Assembly (NCBI GenBank): GCA_963971535.1
Contig: OZ020598.1
Location: forward strand, 98,949,674-99,013,673
From: Notolepis coatsorum
Taxonomy: Eukaryota; Chordata; Actinopteri; Aulopiformes; Paralepididae
Length of the DNA stretch: 64,000 nt
Reading direction: 5' to 3'
Within the stretch, counting starts at the first letter, position 1. Each line of letters begins with the position of its first letter. The translations under genes were made by a program, and so were the position numbers. Below, one piece after another: positions 60,901 through 63,620 of the stretch. The notes beneath the pieces are model-generated. The model did no database searches. It worked only from the letters and a program-made list of their open reading frames with translations, and was not told where the DNA came from.

Positions 60901-63034
60901 TGGCTCTCAAGCCAGGGCACACCTGCCTTGCGCCCTGTTGTCAACCCATCTACCCGTAAAAAGGGTCAATAAGTTTCAGCAAAACCCCCCACATTAGCTA
61001 CCGACTGACCTTCATCAATGAACCGGTTAAGAGGAGGGAAAAGCAGTGACATCCCACAACGGGGAACAACGTAACAGTGACCCAGCATTACAGCATTAGC
61101 ATTAGCAGCGCGCTCCAGGATAGCCGGGAAAACGTCCAACTCAGAGTCACGTTTACCCAGATATCCTGCCCCATACGCCAATACACAACTCGGTTGTCTC
61201 ACAGGACAACAAGCAGTATTACTAACGCCAACATTAATGCCTGATGGCACAGGGCCTACCTGATCGCGAGTTAGCCCGACAGCTAAACATCGCGCAACGT
61301 CCCTCGATCCACTGTCAGAAGACGAGGAAACCCCAGGACAGGCCCGTCGCGCCGTTGGAACATGCCGAGAAGATTCCAGGGGCTGGCAAATCCGGCGAAA
61401 ACCCAACATTGTTAAATTTCTCTCTGCATTTCATAACAGCTAGTTCATGGGATGCAATGCACGTCCATGATGGAAAACAAAAAAAGAGGAAGGGCGAGTG
61501 TGACCATGCCTGGTGTCTTATAGGAGGACACTGGGGCGGGGCCTGGTCAAGTGCATGGGTGCATTTGTTTCATTAATGAAGTACAGTAGGTACTGGAGAT
61601 GAGGTATATCTCAATATGGCGAAAGAGCGAGACGCGATTCGCCAGTACGAATATATAACCCCTTTCCGTCATTAAACATCCCCGGTTTAACCCCTTTCAG
61701 TCATTAAACATCCCCAGTTTAACCTGTTTCAGTCATTAAACATCCAGCAGCTACTGTGTCAGAATGAGGAGGAGGAGGAGGAGAGAACATTTGCTGTGTC
61801 AGAATGAGGAAGAGGAGGAGGAGGAGGAGATAACATCTGCTGTGTCAGAATGAGGAAGAGGAGGAGGAGAGAAGAGCTACTGTGTCAGAATGAGGAACAG
61901 GAGGGGGAGGAGAGAACAGCTGCTGTGTCAGAATGAGGAAGACCTCACCTGTGAACCCTACTCCTTTATCTTGACTGTCCAGATGACTGTCCACACCAAG
62001 CACACCACTGGACACACGGAGAGATACCTGGACACACACACACGCGCGCGCGCACACGCACACACGGAGTACGGTAAGATTGGCTGTACTGTGTAGGAAG
62101 TGCTCCCCTAGCTTCAATCTCATTGGCTGTACTATGTAGATAGGAAGTGTTCCCCTAGCTTTAATCTCATTGGCTGTACTATGTATATAGGAAGTGCTCC
62201 CCTAGCTTCAATCTCATTGGCTGTACTATGTAGATAGGAAGTGCTCCTCTAGCTTTAATCTCAGGTTGGATTGTTTTTCATGACAAGTTAATGGAACCAT
62301 GTATAGCGACCATCTTCAGTGTGCCAATGGAGTACTGTGATGACGTATACAAACCTACCTTGTAGCCGTTAGAGTTCCCAGCATGCAGCATCAAACCTGA
62401 AATCATGTAGCTGGTTACTATAGGGCTGGGCAATATGGCCAAAATATCATATCACATTTACATATAGGCTTACAATTAGTCATTTAGCTGACGCTTTTAT
62501 CCAAAGCGACTTTCAAATTGTGTACAACAAGTCAGCAGGAGGGGAATACCTCTGGCAGCAATGGGCAAGTGGTATTGTTCCTCATACAGTGTCAAACCTG
62601 AGTGCTACACTCTGAGTGCATAGTTGCATAGTAGCATAGTAGGCAGTAGTATAGGTATAGTAGCAATAGGGTTGTAGCTAATGTTTAGTGCTTAGTGTTT
62701 TCCACCACTCCACGGTACCAGCTCAGTTCAACTCGACTCGCCTTTGGTACCAGCCAGTACTTTGTTTTCCACTGCAGATAGTACCCCCCTGTACTGCATC
62801 AAAGGTACAGTGCTCGTACCCTATGGTACCACTGGAGCGACAAAGCCTATGTACCTTTAGGTCCATTCCTGTACTTTGATTTCTGTGTGGTATGGTAGTT
62901 TTGGTGAGAGGGTTAGGGTTAAGATACCTGGTATGGTGGTCTTGGTGAGAGGACGTACGAAGAAACCCTGGATGGGGTACTGCAGAGGAGAGTTGGCTGG
63001 AGAAAACAGAAGGGTGTCCAAATCAGACCTGGTC
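18740..63034 (-). CDS. b4galnt1/2: b4galnt-family beta-1,4-GalNAc-transferase, nine exons (5' end outside)
   Basis: Golgi type II glycosyltransferase adding beta-1,4-GalNAc to sialylated or lactosyl acceptors (family function: GM2/GD2-type gangliosides for B4GALNT1, Sda/Cad for B4GALNT2). Nine exons in order: 63034-62928, 62396-62359, 62027-61949, 57669-57556, 42827-42741, 42553-42372, 28332-28189, 23137-22909, 18936-18740. They total 1,177 nt with compatible phases (1/0/1/1/1/0/0/1) and GT-AG borders. Motifs: '[11 protein letters not shown]', '[10 protein letters not shown]', 'IIIADDS', '[17 protein letters not shown]', metal-binding 'VDDDF', '[12 protein letters not shown]', 'VGFDP'. No stop or frameshift is seen. 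Both paralogues resemble it; 'LQRVAHS' and 'DGLGTFLV' lean towards B4GALNT2. First exon(s) with the membrane anchor are beyond 64000. Confidence 0.9.
19240..19731 (+). mobile_element. LTR-like fragment (Ty3/gypsy style)
   Basis: Pyrimidine-rich sequence ending 'ctaaccctaaca', with 'taaaccgctctattctcctg' close to the 3' end of the gypsy LTR at 40585-41111 ('ctaaaccgctccattctctc'). No coding sequence. Boundaries approximate; inferred. Confidence 0.4.
19732..20532. other. Intronic DNA, nothing recognised
   Basis: AT-rich sequence in the last b4galnt intron. Short runs of 'agacataaaa' (20185-20275) recur. No gene, repeat family or RNA recognised. Confidence 0.5.
20537..21450. mobile_element. TTAA-flanked piggyBac-like MITE, copy A
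   Basis: Starts CACATTCAGTGCC and ends with GGCACACAATGTG, flanked by TTAA at 20533-20536 and 21451-21454, the duplication of piggyBac elements. No transposase. Shares 'aaacgctagattatcgatag' with copy B (28791-29426). Confidence 0.7.
21485..21909 (-). mobile_element. Inverted partial copy of the 3562-5353 transposon
   Basis: 21485-21838 is the reverse complement of the left ~350 bp of the 3562-5353 element, ending gaatgagaccc. It is followed at once (21841-21909) by the other terminus of the same family in direct orientation, ending gggaatgagacc. The two ends thus stand back to back with no interior. Confidence 0.75.
22190..22560 (+). repeat. Unclassified interspersed repeat (uninterrupted copy)
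   Basis: Homologous to the minus-strand copy at 34985-36290 ('attgtgatgaaacaaaggag' in complement). Serves as the empty-site reference for the MITE at 35154-36082. No coding capacity. A short related piece is at 56460-56520. Confidence 0.6.
22909..23137 (-). CDS. b4galnt1/2: b4galnt exon 8 of this window
   Basis: Acceptor cctcag, donor TCAC/gtgggt. Encodes '[19 protein letters not shown]', '[20 protein letters not shown]' and '[15 protein letters not shown]': the conserved acceptor-side region of the GT12 domain. 229 nt, ending phase 1. Confidence 0.9.
23183..28172. repeat. Giant ~21-bp minisatellite in a b4galnt intron
   Basis: Over 200 tandem units of about 19-21 bp with core 'tatatacagtagactagg', alternating 'gtctata', 'gatata' and 'tttgatcta' variants. 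Interrupted once by a hAT element (23499-24000). The right edge is about 17 bp from the donor of the exon at 28189. Higher-order blocks (for example four units with one 'gatata' variant) recur in 25100-27900. Confidence 0.97.
23499..24000. mobile_element. hAT-like non-autonomous element inside the minisatellite
   Basis: 502 bp flanked by the 8-bp duplication GGTATATA (23491-23498, 24001-24008), taken from the minisatellite itself. Ends start CAG and share CAGTGGTG in inverted orientation (left offset by 8 bp: caggcatgcagtggtgg). No transposase frame. Confidence 0.7.
28189..28332 (-). CDS. b4galnt1/2: b4galnt exon 7 of this window (catalytic)
   Basis: 48 codons, phase 0 at both ends, acceptor cctcag, donor GTG/gtgaga. 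Encodes '[20 protein letters not shown]' then the metal-binding 'VDDDFLF' and 'EATPELDV'. The DXD-type aspartates that coordinate UDP-GalNAc/Mn2+ lie here. Confidence 0.93.
28385..28790 (+). mobile_element. L2-type LINE 3' end
   Basis: Begins with the L2 C-terminus ('[18 protein letters not shown]'-like, degenerate) and runs through a T-rich 3' UTR to 'cactgtaatgcgcatgtacc'. No RT core. It abuts MITE copy B directly. Confidence 0.6.
28791..29426. mobile_element. piggyBac-like MITE, copy B (left-truncated)
   Basis: Matches copy A from 'tatgaatcgttt' onward and ends 'ggcactcaaagtg' before TTAA (29427-29430). The left terminus is missing at the junction with the L2 tail. Confidence 0.65.
29431..30640. 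other. Unassigned intronic DNA
   Basis: No gene or repeat family recognised. The frame at 30008-30367 lacks any domain. A short GC-rich segment (30090-30130, 30265-30420) stands out from AT-rich surroundings. Confidence 0.5.
30641..30915 (-). mobile_element. Probable LINE/SINE 3' tail
   Basis: Minus-strand sequence ending in (CTTGAAA)n at 30646-30655 after 'tatgacaactattaaaga', resembling L2-type 3' ends in this window. No coding part; family uncertain. Confidence 0.4.
31013..31190. repeat. 47-bp tandem array
   Basis: About 3.5 units of 47 bp, each with 'atcaaaccaagcagaccatg' and 'tacagtggctcggcggccc'. It immediately precedes the LINE 3' end. Confidence 0.92.
31205..31690 (+). mobile_element. 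CR1/L2-group LINE 3' UTR with (AATTC)n tail
   Basis: Same 3' UTR as 800-960 and 4176-4570 (complement). Ends 'gttaataaagttttacaatt' followed by four AATTC units. Coding sequence absent. Confidence 0.75.
31691..32984. other. Unassigned intronic DNA with small duplications
   Basis: Holds two diverged copies of 'tttagacattc(a/g)caagacttgc' (31907, 32107), a 70-bp tandem duplication at 32439-32578 ('gcagagccgcag'), a TA run (32278-32292), and an AAT/TA simple stretch (32800-32855). No gene recognised. Confidence 0.6.
32985..34495 (-). mobile_element. L2/Maui LINE, 5'-truncated, RT to 3' UTR
   Basis: RT in two frames: 34490-33630 ('[14 protein letters not shown]', '[20 protein letters not shown]', '[13 protein letters not shown]', '[19 protein letters not shown]', 'IKFADDTVV') and 33688-33149 ('[19 protein letters not shown]' to the C-terminal '[13 protein letters not shown]'). 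A single frameshift lies near 33660. Endonuclease is missing. Inactive copy. It shares the family of 46079-48185. Confidence 0.88.
34985..36290 (-). repeat. Unclassified interspersed repeat split by a MITE
   Basis: Two halves (34985-35149, 36087-36290) together match the complement of 22190-22560 and are separated by a TTAA-flanked insertion. No coding capacity. Confidence 0.6.
35154..36082. mobile_element. piggyBac-like MITE, copy C
   Basis: Lies between TTAA at 35150-35153 and at 36083-36086 and interrupts a repeat whose uninterrupted copy is at 22190-22560. A second TTAACACG at 35173 with 'cattctccgcc' pairs with the right end 'ggcggagaatg', so the original terminus may be at 35177. Confidence 0.65.
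36291..37160. other. Unassigned AT-rich DNA
   Basis: No gene recognised. 37020-37140 ('gatagtccttacctgtgatc', 'tattccaattgtttgatcg') is an inverted relative of 38630-38770, so both belong to the TTAA-type MITE group. Confidence 0.5.
37165..37648 (-). mobile_element. tRNA-derived SINE
   Basis: On the minus strand the head (37648-37575) reads ggctaagtggcacagtgggc.. and contains a clear B box GGTTCGAGCC and an A-box-like TGGCACAGTGG. The body is about 400 bp and ends in a pyrimidine/AT-rich tail (37165-37215). It is a repeat, not a tRNA gene, since no acceptor stem closes. Confidence 0.65.
37649..37730. mobile_element. Right end of a TTAA-type MITE
   Basis: 'ggcactcaaccgttggcgcc' and terminal 'ggcactgatagtg' before TTAA (37731-37734), matching the ends of copies A, E and F. 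The left terminus was not found. Confidence 0.5.
37977..38219 (+). pseudogene. L2 LINE RT fragment
   Basis: Encodes '[20 protein letters not shown]', '[19 protein letters not shown]' and '[17 protein letters not shown]', then stops: RT domain blocks 1-2 of the L2 family, with no catalytic FADD. Confidence 0.8.
38314..38830. mobile_element. TTAA-type MITE, left end and body
   Basis: TTAA (38310-38313) followed by 'ctcaatctgcgccattcacg' and later an inverted relative of 37020-37140. Right terminus unclear. Confidence 0.4.
38831..39117 (+). other. Decayed sequence 5' of gypsy pol
   Basis: GC-rich, base composition like the adjoining gypsy element, with no frame that I can align to RT. Probably rearranged pol. 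Confidence 0.35.
39118..40584 (+). pseudogene. pol: Ty3/gypsy pol 3' part: RNase H end, integrase, chromodomain
   Basis: Frame 1 (39118-39480): RNase H end '[12 protein letters not shown]', then the integrase zinc finger '[15 protein letters not shown]' ... 'CTICARG'. After a frameshift/deletion near 39480, the frame to 40630 has the integrase core ('[14 protein letters not shown]', '[14 protein letters not shown]', '[15 protein letters not shown]'), a GPY-like '[12 protein letters not shown]' and a chromodomain-like '[15 protein letters not shown]'. RT and protease are absent, so this is a truncated chromovirus-type element. Confidence 0.88.
40585..41111 (+). repeat. 3' LTR of the gypsy element
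   Basis: Begins TGTCACGATCGG right after a polypurine tract (40571-40584, G-rich) and ends ..GGGCTCCACA. About 527 bp. The 5' LTR is not in the window. Confidence 0.7.
41112..41394 (+). pseudogene. Gag-like coiled-coil fragment of an LTR element
   Basis: The frame ending at 41387 reads '[19 protein letters not shown]', '[17 protein letters not shown]', ending '[10 protein letters not shown]'. I take it as an N-terminal gag-like helical piece, possibly BEL/Pao, because a second LTR-like end follows. Function not established. Confidence 0.35.
41430..41838 (+). mobile_element. LTR-like segment ending ..TTGTGACA
   Basis: T/C-rich segment with 'tgttactgtaacgtcccacc' near its start, a 'cattaaaaaccctt' polyadenylation-like site, and a terminal TGTGACA. 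Boundaries by eye; no second copy in the window. Confidence 0.4.
41934..42345. repeat. Minisatellite next to a b4galnt exon
   Basis: About eight imperfect units of 45-60 bp with 'cttaactactctgtctcact' and 'atagagtagaata'. It ends 27 bp from the donor of the exon at 42372. Confidence 0.88.
42372..42553 (-). CDS. b4galnt1/2: b4galnt exon 6 of this window
   Basis: 182 nt; acceptor tctcag, donor AAAG/gtaaag. Encodes '[20 protein letters not shown]', '[17 protein letters not shown]' and '[15 protein letters not shown]', the nucleotide-sugar-binding start of the GT domain. Confidence 0.93.
42660..42740 (-). repeat. Repeated copies of the exon 3' end and donor in the intron
   Basis: 'ttttcctatatcgtagag' (end of the exon at 42741 in complement) recurs at about 42669 and, more diverged, at about 42704, each followed by cagacagac. 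The exon end plus donor region therefore seems to be triplicated. Confidence 0.7.
42741..42827 (-). CDS. b4galnt1/2: b4galnt exon 5 of this window
   Basis: 87 nt; acceptor cctcag at 42828-42833, donor AAAG/gtctgt. Encodes '[17 protein letters not shown]' and '[11 protein letters not shown]'. Its first 14 nt and its acceptor are the unit of the adjacent minisatellite. Confidence 0.9.
42828..43625 (-). repeat. 27-bp minisatellite made of copies of a 3' splice site
   Basis: About 30 units, most of 27 bp, some shortened to 23 or lacking 'gctgag'. Read on the gene's strand each unit is pyrimidine-rich ..ctccctcctcag followed by CTCACTTCCTGTTT. That is identical to the true acceptor and first 14 nt of the exon at 42827. 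Confidence 0.93.
43626..43990. other. Intronic DNA with LINE-tail-like sequence
   Basis: 'cctttatttcaatctcg' to about 43920 resembles a LINE 3' UTR in reverse ('aatgataccgaaatac'). No coding sequence; family not assigned. Confidence 0.35.
43995..44813. mobile_element. piggyBac-like MITE, copy E
   Basis: TTAA (43991-43994) then CACATTGAGTGCCACGCC; right end 'ggcagtcaatgtg' followed by TTCA, probably a mutated TTAA. The internal 'cgtagatctacg' palindrome occurs twice (44741, 44787). Confidence 0.65.
44892..45787. mobile_element. piggyBac-like MITE, copy F
   Basis: TTAA at 44888-44891 and 45788-45791. Ends CACATTGGCGGCCACTGG and the complement of CACAATGGCGCCCGACC. 896 bp, no transposase. Confidence 0.72.
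45999..46070. repeat. Perfect 33-bp palindrome with 6-base loop
   Basis: Arms 45999-46031 and 46038-46070 are exact complements around GGAACA. It sits just before the L2 endonuclease frame and would form a very stable hairpin in RNA or extruded DNA. Confidence 0.97.
46079..48185 (+). mobile_element. L2/Maui LINE with endonuclease, RT and (CTTGA)n tail
   Basis: Endonuclease part 46079-46636: 'CFTETWL', 'VVYIPPQAN', '[15 protein letters not shown]', '[10 protein letters not shown]'. The sequence between endonuclease and RT core is deleted (46637-46757). RT 46758-47450: '[15 protein letters not shown]', '[19 protein letters not shown]', '[13 protein letters not shown]', '[19 protein letters not shown]'. 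After a frameshift near 47440 the C-terminal part follows (47449-47733, '[14 protein letters not shown]'). 3' UTR to 48170, then the pentanucleotide tail. Confidence 0.9.
48187..48780 (+). pseudogene. gag: Copia-type gag relic (UBN2-like)
   Basis: Frame from 48197: '[18 protein letters not shown]', '[11 protein letters not shown]', '[18 protein letters not shown]'. After the SINE insertion it resumes with '[12 protein letters not shown]' and, in another frame, '[16 protein letters not shown]'. This is the order of the Copia/Ty1-type gag (UBN2) domain. The zinc knuckle and pol are missing and frameshifts are present. Confidence 0.65.
48431..48624 (+). mobile_element. tRNA-derived SINE inserted in the Copia relic
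   Basis: About 194 bp with a perfect B box GGTTCGATTCC (near 48485), a C/T-rich body and a T-rich end. Flanked by 15-bp duplications agaagacgcaagaga (48416-48430) and agaagacacaagaga (48625-48639). Confidence 0.85.
48756..49855. repeat. 42-bp tandem repeat split by an unclassified insertion
   Basis: Units with 'ctgggaacagccacacctgc' and 'tcaagttaattaag' occur at 48756-48805 and 49737-49835. The 48806-49735 segment between them begins gttacgcac and ends with its rough complement gtccgtaac, so it is probably an inserted element with short inverted ends. It also contains a recurring 'ccacagctcta' motif (49311-49470). No gene recognised. Confidence 0.5.
49856..50676 (+). other. Unassigned DNA, partly LTR-like
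   Basis: Holds one unit of the 57035-57490 minisatellite ('tatcagagtctggtgtttag' at 50203). A GA-rich then T-rich segment (50390-50676) resembles an LTR 3' part. No coding domain recognised. Confidence 0.35.
50677..51033. repeat. DIRS inverted terminal repeat and internal complementary region
   Basis: A 56-bp inverted pair (cgataggttatgtagataac.. at 50677-50732, complement at 50936-50991) encloses about 160 bp complementary to the 5' end repeat (56110-56270). 50998-51033 repeats the outer end of the 5' repeat. This is the arrangement used for rolling-circle-like completion in DIRS. Confidence 0.8.
51256..52375 (-). pseudogene. DIRS tyrosine recombinase (frameshifted)
   Basis: N-terminal SAM-like part '[20 protein letters not shown]' is in one frame (to about 52190). 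The rest is in the next frame (338 codons): '[19 protein letters not shown]', the catalytic block '[12 protein letters not shown]' with the first Arg, '[19 protein letters not shown]' (HxxR) and 'FVRFYLMD' with the presumed nucleophilic Tyr. The frame change sits at a run of ten C (52181-52190), so a homopolymer indel, real or from sequencing, explains it. Confidence 0.85.
52300..54261 (-). CDS. pol: DIRS reverse transcriptase/RNase H
   Basis: 653 codons. RT: '[19 protein letters not shown]', '[18 protein letters not shown]', '[19 protein letters not shown]' and catalytic '[10 protein letters not shown]'. RNase H: '[13 protein letters not shown]', '[14 protein letters not shown]', '[17 protein letters not shown]', '[15 protein letters not shown]'. 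The C-terminal '[18 protein letters not shown]' to 'YAFPPVQLL' matches the DIRS region often described as methyltransferase-like; I see no clear catalytic motif there. The frame is intact. Start at 54261 is the first ATG; true translation may begin upstream. Confidence 0.88.
   Translation of the reverse strand: MGALHDGGDRANYLLFLAAQRQLTAGALWDYIHIWRRECPLNRWMRRTLEAGLVLQFARPHPPFSGLVPTLLLGSGAVTALADEIQSLLAKQAVVVVPREDAMSGVYSRYFLVPKKTGGVRPILNLSMFNRLIVVRPFRMLTVRLLLLAVRRGDWFTSIDLKDAYFHIPIFPPHRKFLRFLFQGVAYEYHRMPFGYSLAPRTFTKCVAAALGPLRRRGIRVLFYLDDILLLSRSEEVARSHTRLVVEFLTSLGFAVNWKKSTPLPSQQVEYLGLTLRSKPMLATLSEQRRGDLRHALGGFRLGGTVTALQVMRLLGLMSAAHTVVPLGLLFMRRIQRWFLSLRIDPVWGKGRRLTVPLSIWGDLAHWGRLGILSAGVPMGSRGSHVTVFTDASLTGWGGAFRTHAVGGSWTGHADPAVLHINVLELKAVLLVLKRLGHLVVGQHVLIRTDNVTAAAYINRQGGTRSARLLRVARELLLWASRRLRSLRALHVPGTENVAADIMSRGGPRHDEWELRPDIVRQIWDRFGEASVDLFACRRSHKCPLWFSLSRADHPPLGVDAFSTFPWPPGLLYAFPPVQLLSQLLERIRRERRTVILVAPDRGTSVWFPVLIQLLVAPPWVIPWSATALSQHNGVLVQPPVLGQRLVVWLVGG
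54262..55076 (-). other. DIRS region between gag and RT
   Basis: Open in the frame of the 55201-52121 ORF ('[18 protein letters not shown]', '[20 protein letters not shown]', '[14 protein letters not shown]') and conserved with the second DIRS copy at 60156-59440 ('[14 protein letters not shown]', '[20 protein letters not shown]'). Probably the continuation of gag or the pol leader. Beyond about 54280 the RT is in the other frame. Confidence 0.6.
55077..56075 (-). CDS. gag: DIRS gag-like ORF
   Basis: The open frame extends into the terminal repeat (to 56351), but I prefer ATG 56075 ('[14 protein letters not shown]') because the upstream codons lie in the inverted repeat. Features: Ala/Asn-rich low complexity '[19 protein letters not shown]', then '[20 protein letters not shown]', '[20 protein letters not shown]' and '[20 protein letters not shown]'. 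The same order recurs in the second DIRS (60423-61409), supporting real coding. No known fold. Confidence 0.7.
   Translation of the reverse strand: MRASGMKRLRKVNNVEGLPEDCVSLDSPELVSTTQTYAGGSSADGDGPRGSVQGLAIGSACTKVRSVSVGGDVGVGRAVEYVSAPGPGRLGDRSTVVGDVLAILEHAVDANATATANANATAASSANADVDAGMSNNPRRGIPLFPPLATFIDEGQSVVGVGGFAELYLPFLRVKGLTTGCSPGVPWLSSQVASLLCPGGDERRSARPLLDSMSARRVAVWTNEWYTAAGWHLAAASVVAQLATFLSKMASGCRSLSPTDTMNVIHVCGVIEILTQSQAITAGRIRMLSTLVVRHLWLEQSPLGEEDRFSLLTTPFSTDSLFGRSVEAQAGF
56530..56941. mobile_element. piggyBac-like MITE, copy G
   Basis: TTAA at 56526-56529 and 56942-56945. Ends CACATTCCCCACC and the complement of CACATTGACCGCC. 412 bp; shares 'ccgttttataccgttttga' (complement) with copies A and E. 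Confidence 0.7.
57035..57490. repeat. 28-34-bp minisatellite
   Basis: About 14 units with 'gtctggtgtttaggtat', alternating a 28-bp form ('aataacctgta') and a 34-bp form ('aataacttgtatcagagtct'). It ends about 65 bp from the donor of the exon at 57556. Confidence 0.92.
57556..57669 (-). CDS. b4galnt1/2: b4galnt exon 4 of this window
   Basis: 114 nt; acceptor after ttctccttctaacaaaag, donor CTGG/gtacga. Encodes '[18 protein letters not shown]' and '[18 protein letters not shown]', the conserved 'TYTSTxY' stem region of the family. Confidence 0.9.
57973..59438 (-). pseudogene. pol: RT/RNase H of the second DIRS, deleted
   Basis: 59438-58788 holds RT blocks to '[13 protein letters not shown]'. 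58867-58364 restarts at '[11 protein letters not shown]' with '[12 protein letters not shown]'. 58330-57973 has RNase H ('[13 protein letters not shown]', '[14 protein letters not shown]', '[10 protein letters not shown]'). The '[19 protein letters not shown]' segment of the intact copy is missing at a short shared 'tgcg' sequence. Confidence 0.85.
60423..61409 (-). pseudogene. gag: Gag-like ORF of the second DIRS
   Basis: Two frames (61409-60966, 60944-60423) aligned with the first DIRS gag: '[17 protein letters not shown]', '[20 protein letters not shown]', '[20 protein letters not shown]'. A stop between the frames disrupts it. Confidence 0.75.
61669..61747. repeat. Short tandem repeat at the DIRS flank
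   Basis: Three units of about 33-36 bp with 'cagtcattaaacatcc' and 'gtttaacc'; the sequence left of the element (57728-57763) belongs to the same array. Confidence 0.85.
61748..61940. repeat. Minisatellite adjoining an exon donor
   Basis: About five units of 40-50 bp with 'tgctgtgtcagaatgaggaa' plus variable GAG runs. The last unit reaches to within about 9 bp of the donor at 61948. Confidence 0.9.
61949..62027 (-). CDS. b4galnt1/2: b4galnt exon 3 of this window
   Basis: 79 nt; acceptor gtccag preceded by a TG/CG alternating tract, donor ACAG/gtgagg. Encodes '[19 protein letters not shown]' and 'KGVGFT', matching the family's 'V.LTASLG...GV.L.G' segment. Found by phase: it fills the gap between the neighbouring exons exactly. 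Confidence 0.82.
62078..62265. repeat. ~57-60-bp tandem array in a b4galnt intron
   Basis: Four imperfect units with 'ctcattggctgtactatgta' and 'aggaagtgctcccctagct'. Confidence 0.92.
62359..62396 (-). CDS. b4galnt1/2: b4galnt exon 2 of this window (38 nt)
   Basis: Acceptor gatttcag, donor CAAG/gtaggt. Encodes '[12 protein letters not shown]' after a split Gly codon, matching the family's short 'PGL.L....' exon. Both phases fit. Confidence 0.8.
62410..62900. other. Intronic DNA
   Basis: Contains a short 'tagtcatttagctgacgctt' SINE-like/fish repeat block (62475-62530) and 'ggtaccagctcagttcaact' (62715-62790) like hAT/MITE interior. Not assigned with confidence. Confidence 0.35.
62928..63034 (-). 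CDS. b4galnt1/2: b4galnt exon 1 of this window (stem region)
   Basis: 107 nt; acceptor ctccag immediately downstream of a (CT)n tract, donor CCAG/gtatct. Encodes '[18 protein letters not shown]' and '[17 protein letters not shown]', the hallmark '[11 protein letters not shown]' motif. Upstream exons lie outside the window. Confidence 0.9.
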
Positions 63035-63035
63035 C

Positions 63036-63091
<56 letters not shown>

Positions 63092-63620
63092 GGGAAGAGA
63101 GAGTGAAGTAGGAGAGAGAGTGAAGGAGGAGAGGGTGAAGGATGAGAGAGAGTGAAGGAGGAGAGAGAGTGAAGGAGGAGAGAGAGTGAAGGAGGAGTGA
63201 GAGTGAAGGAGGAGAGAGAGAGAAGGAAGAGAGAGTGAAGGAGGAGATAGAAGGAAGAGAGAGAGTGAAGTAGGAGAGAGAGTGAAGGAGGAGAGAGAGA
63301 TAGAAGGAGGAAAGAGAGTGAAGGAAGAGAGAGAGAAGGAGGAGAGAGAGTGAAGGAGGAGAGATAGAGTGAAGGAGGAGAGAGAGTGAAGGAGGAGTGA
63401 GAGTGAAGGAGGAGAGAGAGAAGGAAGAGAGAGTGAAGGAGGAGGAGAGAGAAGGAAGAGAGAGTGAAGTAGGAGAGAGAGTGAAGTAGGAGAGAGAGTG
63501 AAGGAGGAGAGAGAGAGTGAAGGAGGAGAGAGAGTGAAGGAGGAGAGAGAGTGAAGGATGTGAGAGAGTGAAGGAGGAGAGAGAGTGAAGGAGGAGAACG
63601 GGGAGAGAAAGAGGGTAAAG
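63035..63620. repeat. (GA)n tract and GA-rich minisatellite
   Basis: Pure (GA)n from 63037 to about 63087, then roughly 18-bp units 'gagagagtgaaggag' to 63600. On the gene's strand it is an extreme polypyrimidine tract before an exon. The long Ser/Leu/Pro frames across it are not genes. Confidence 0.96.

Larger units (their letters stand above)
57757..61668 (-). mobile_element. Second DIRS element, internally deleted
   Basis: Inverted ends (57811-57955 and complement 61483-61633) with palindromic aataggttatgtatataacc at the left edge. Contains gag, intermediate ORF and RT/RNase H but no tyrosine recombinase: RNase H ends at 'LRALHIPE' (about 58003) and joins the 3' repeat directly. A further 100-odd bp deletion removes RT motifs at 58862-58868. 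It is inserted in a short tandem repeat ('cattaaacatccccggttta'). Incapable of autonomous movement. Confidence 0.85.
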
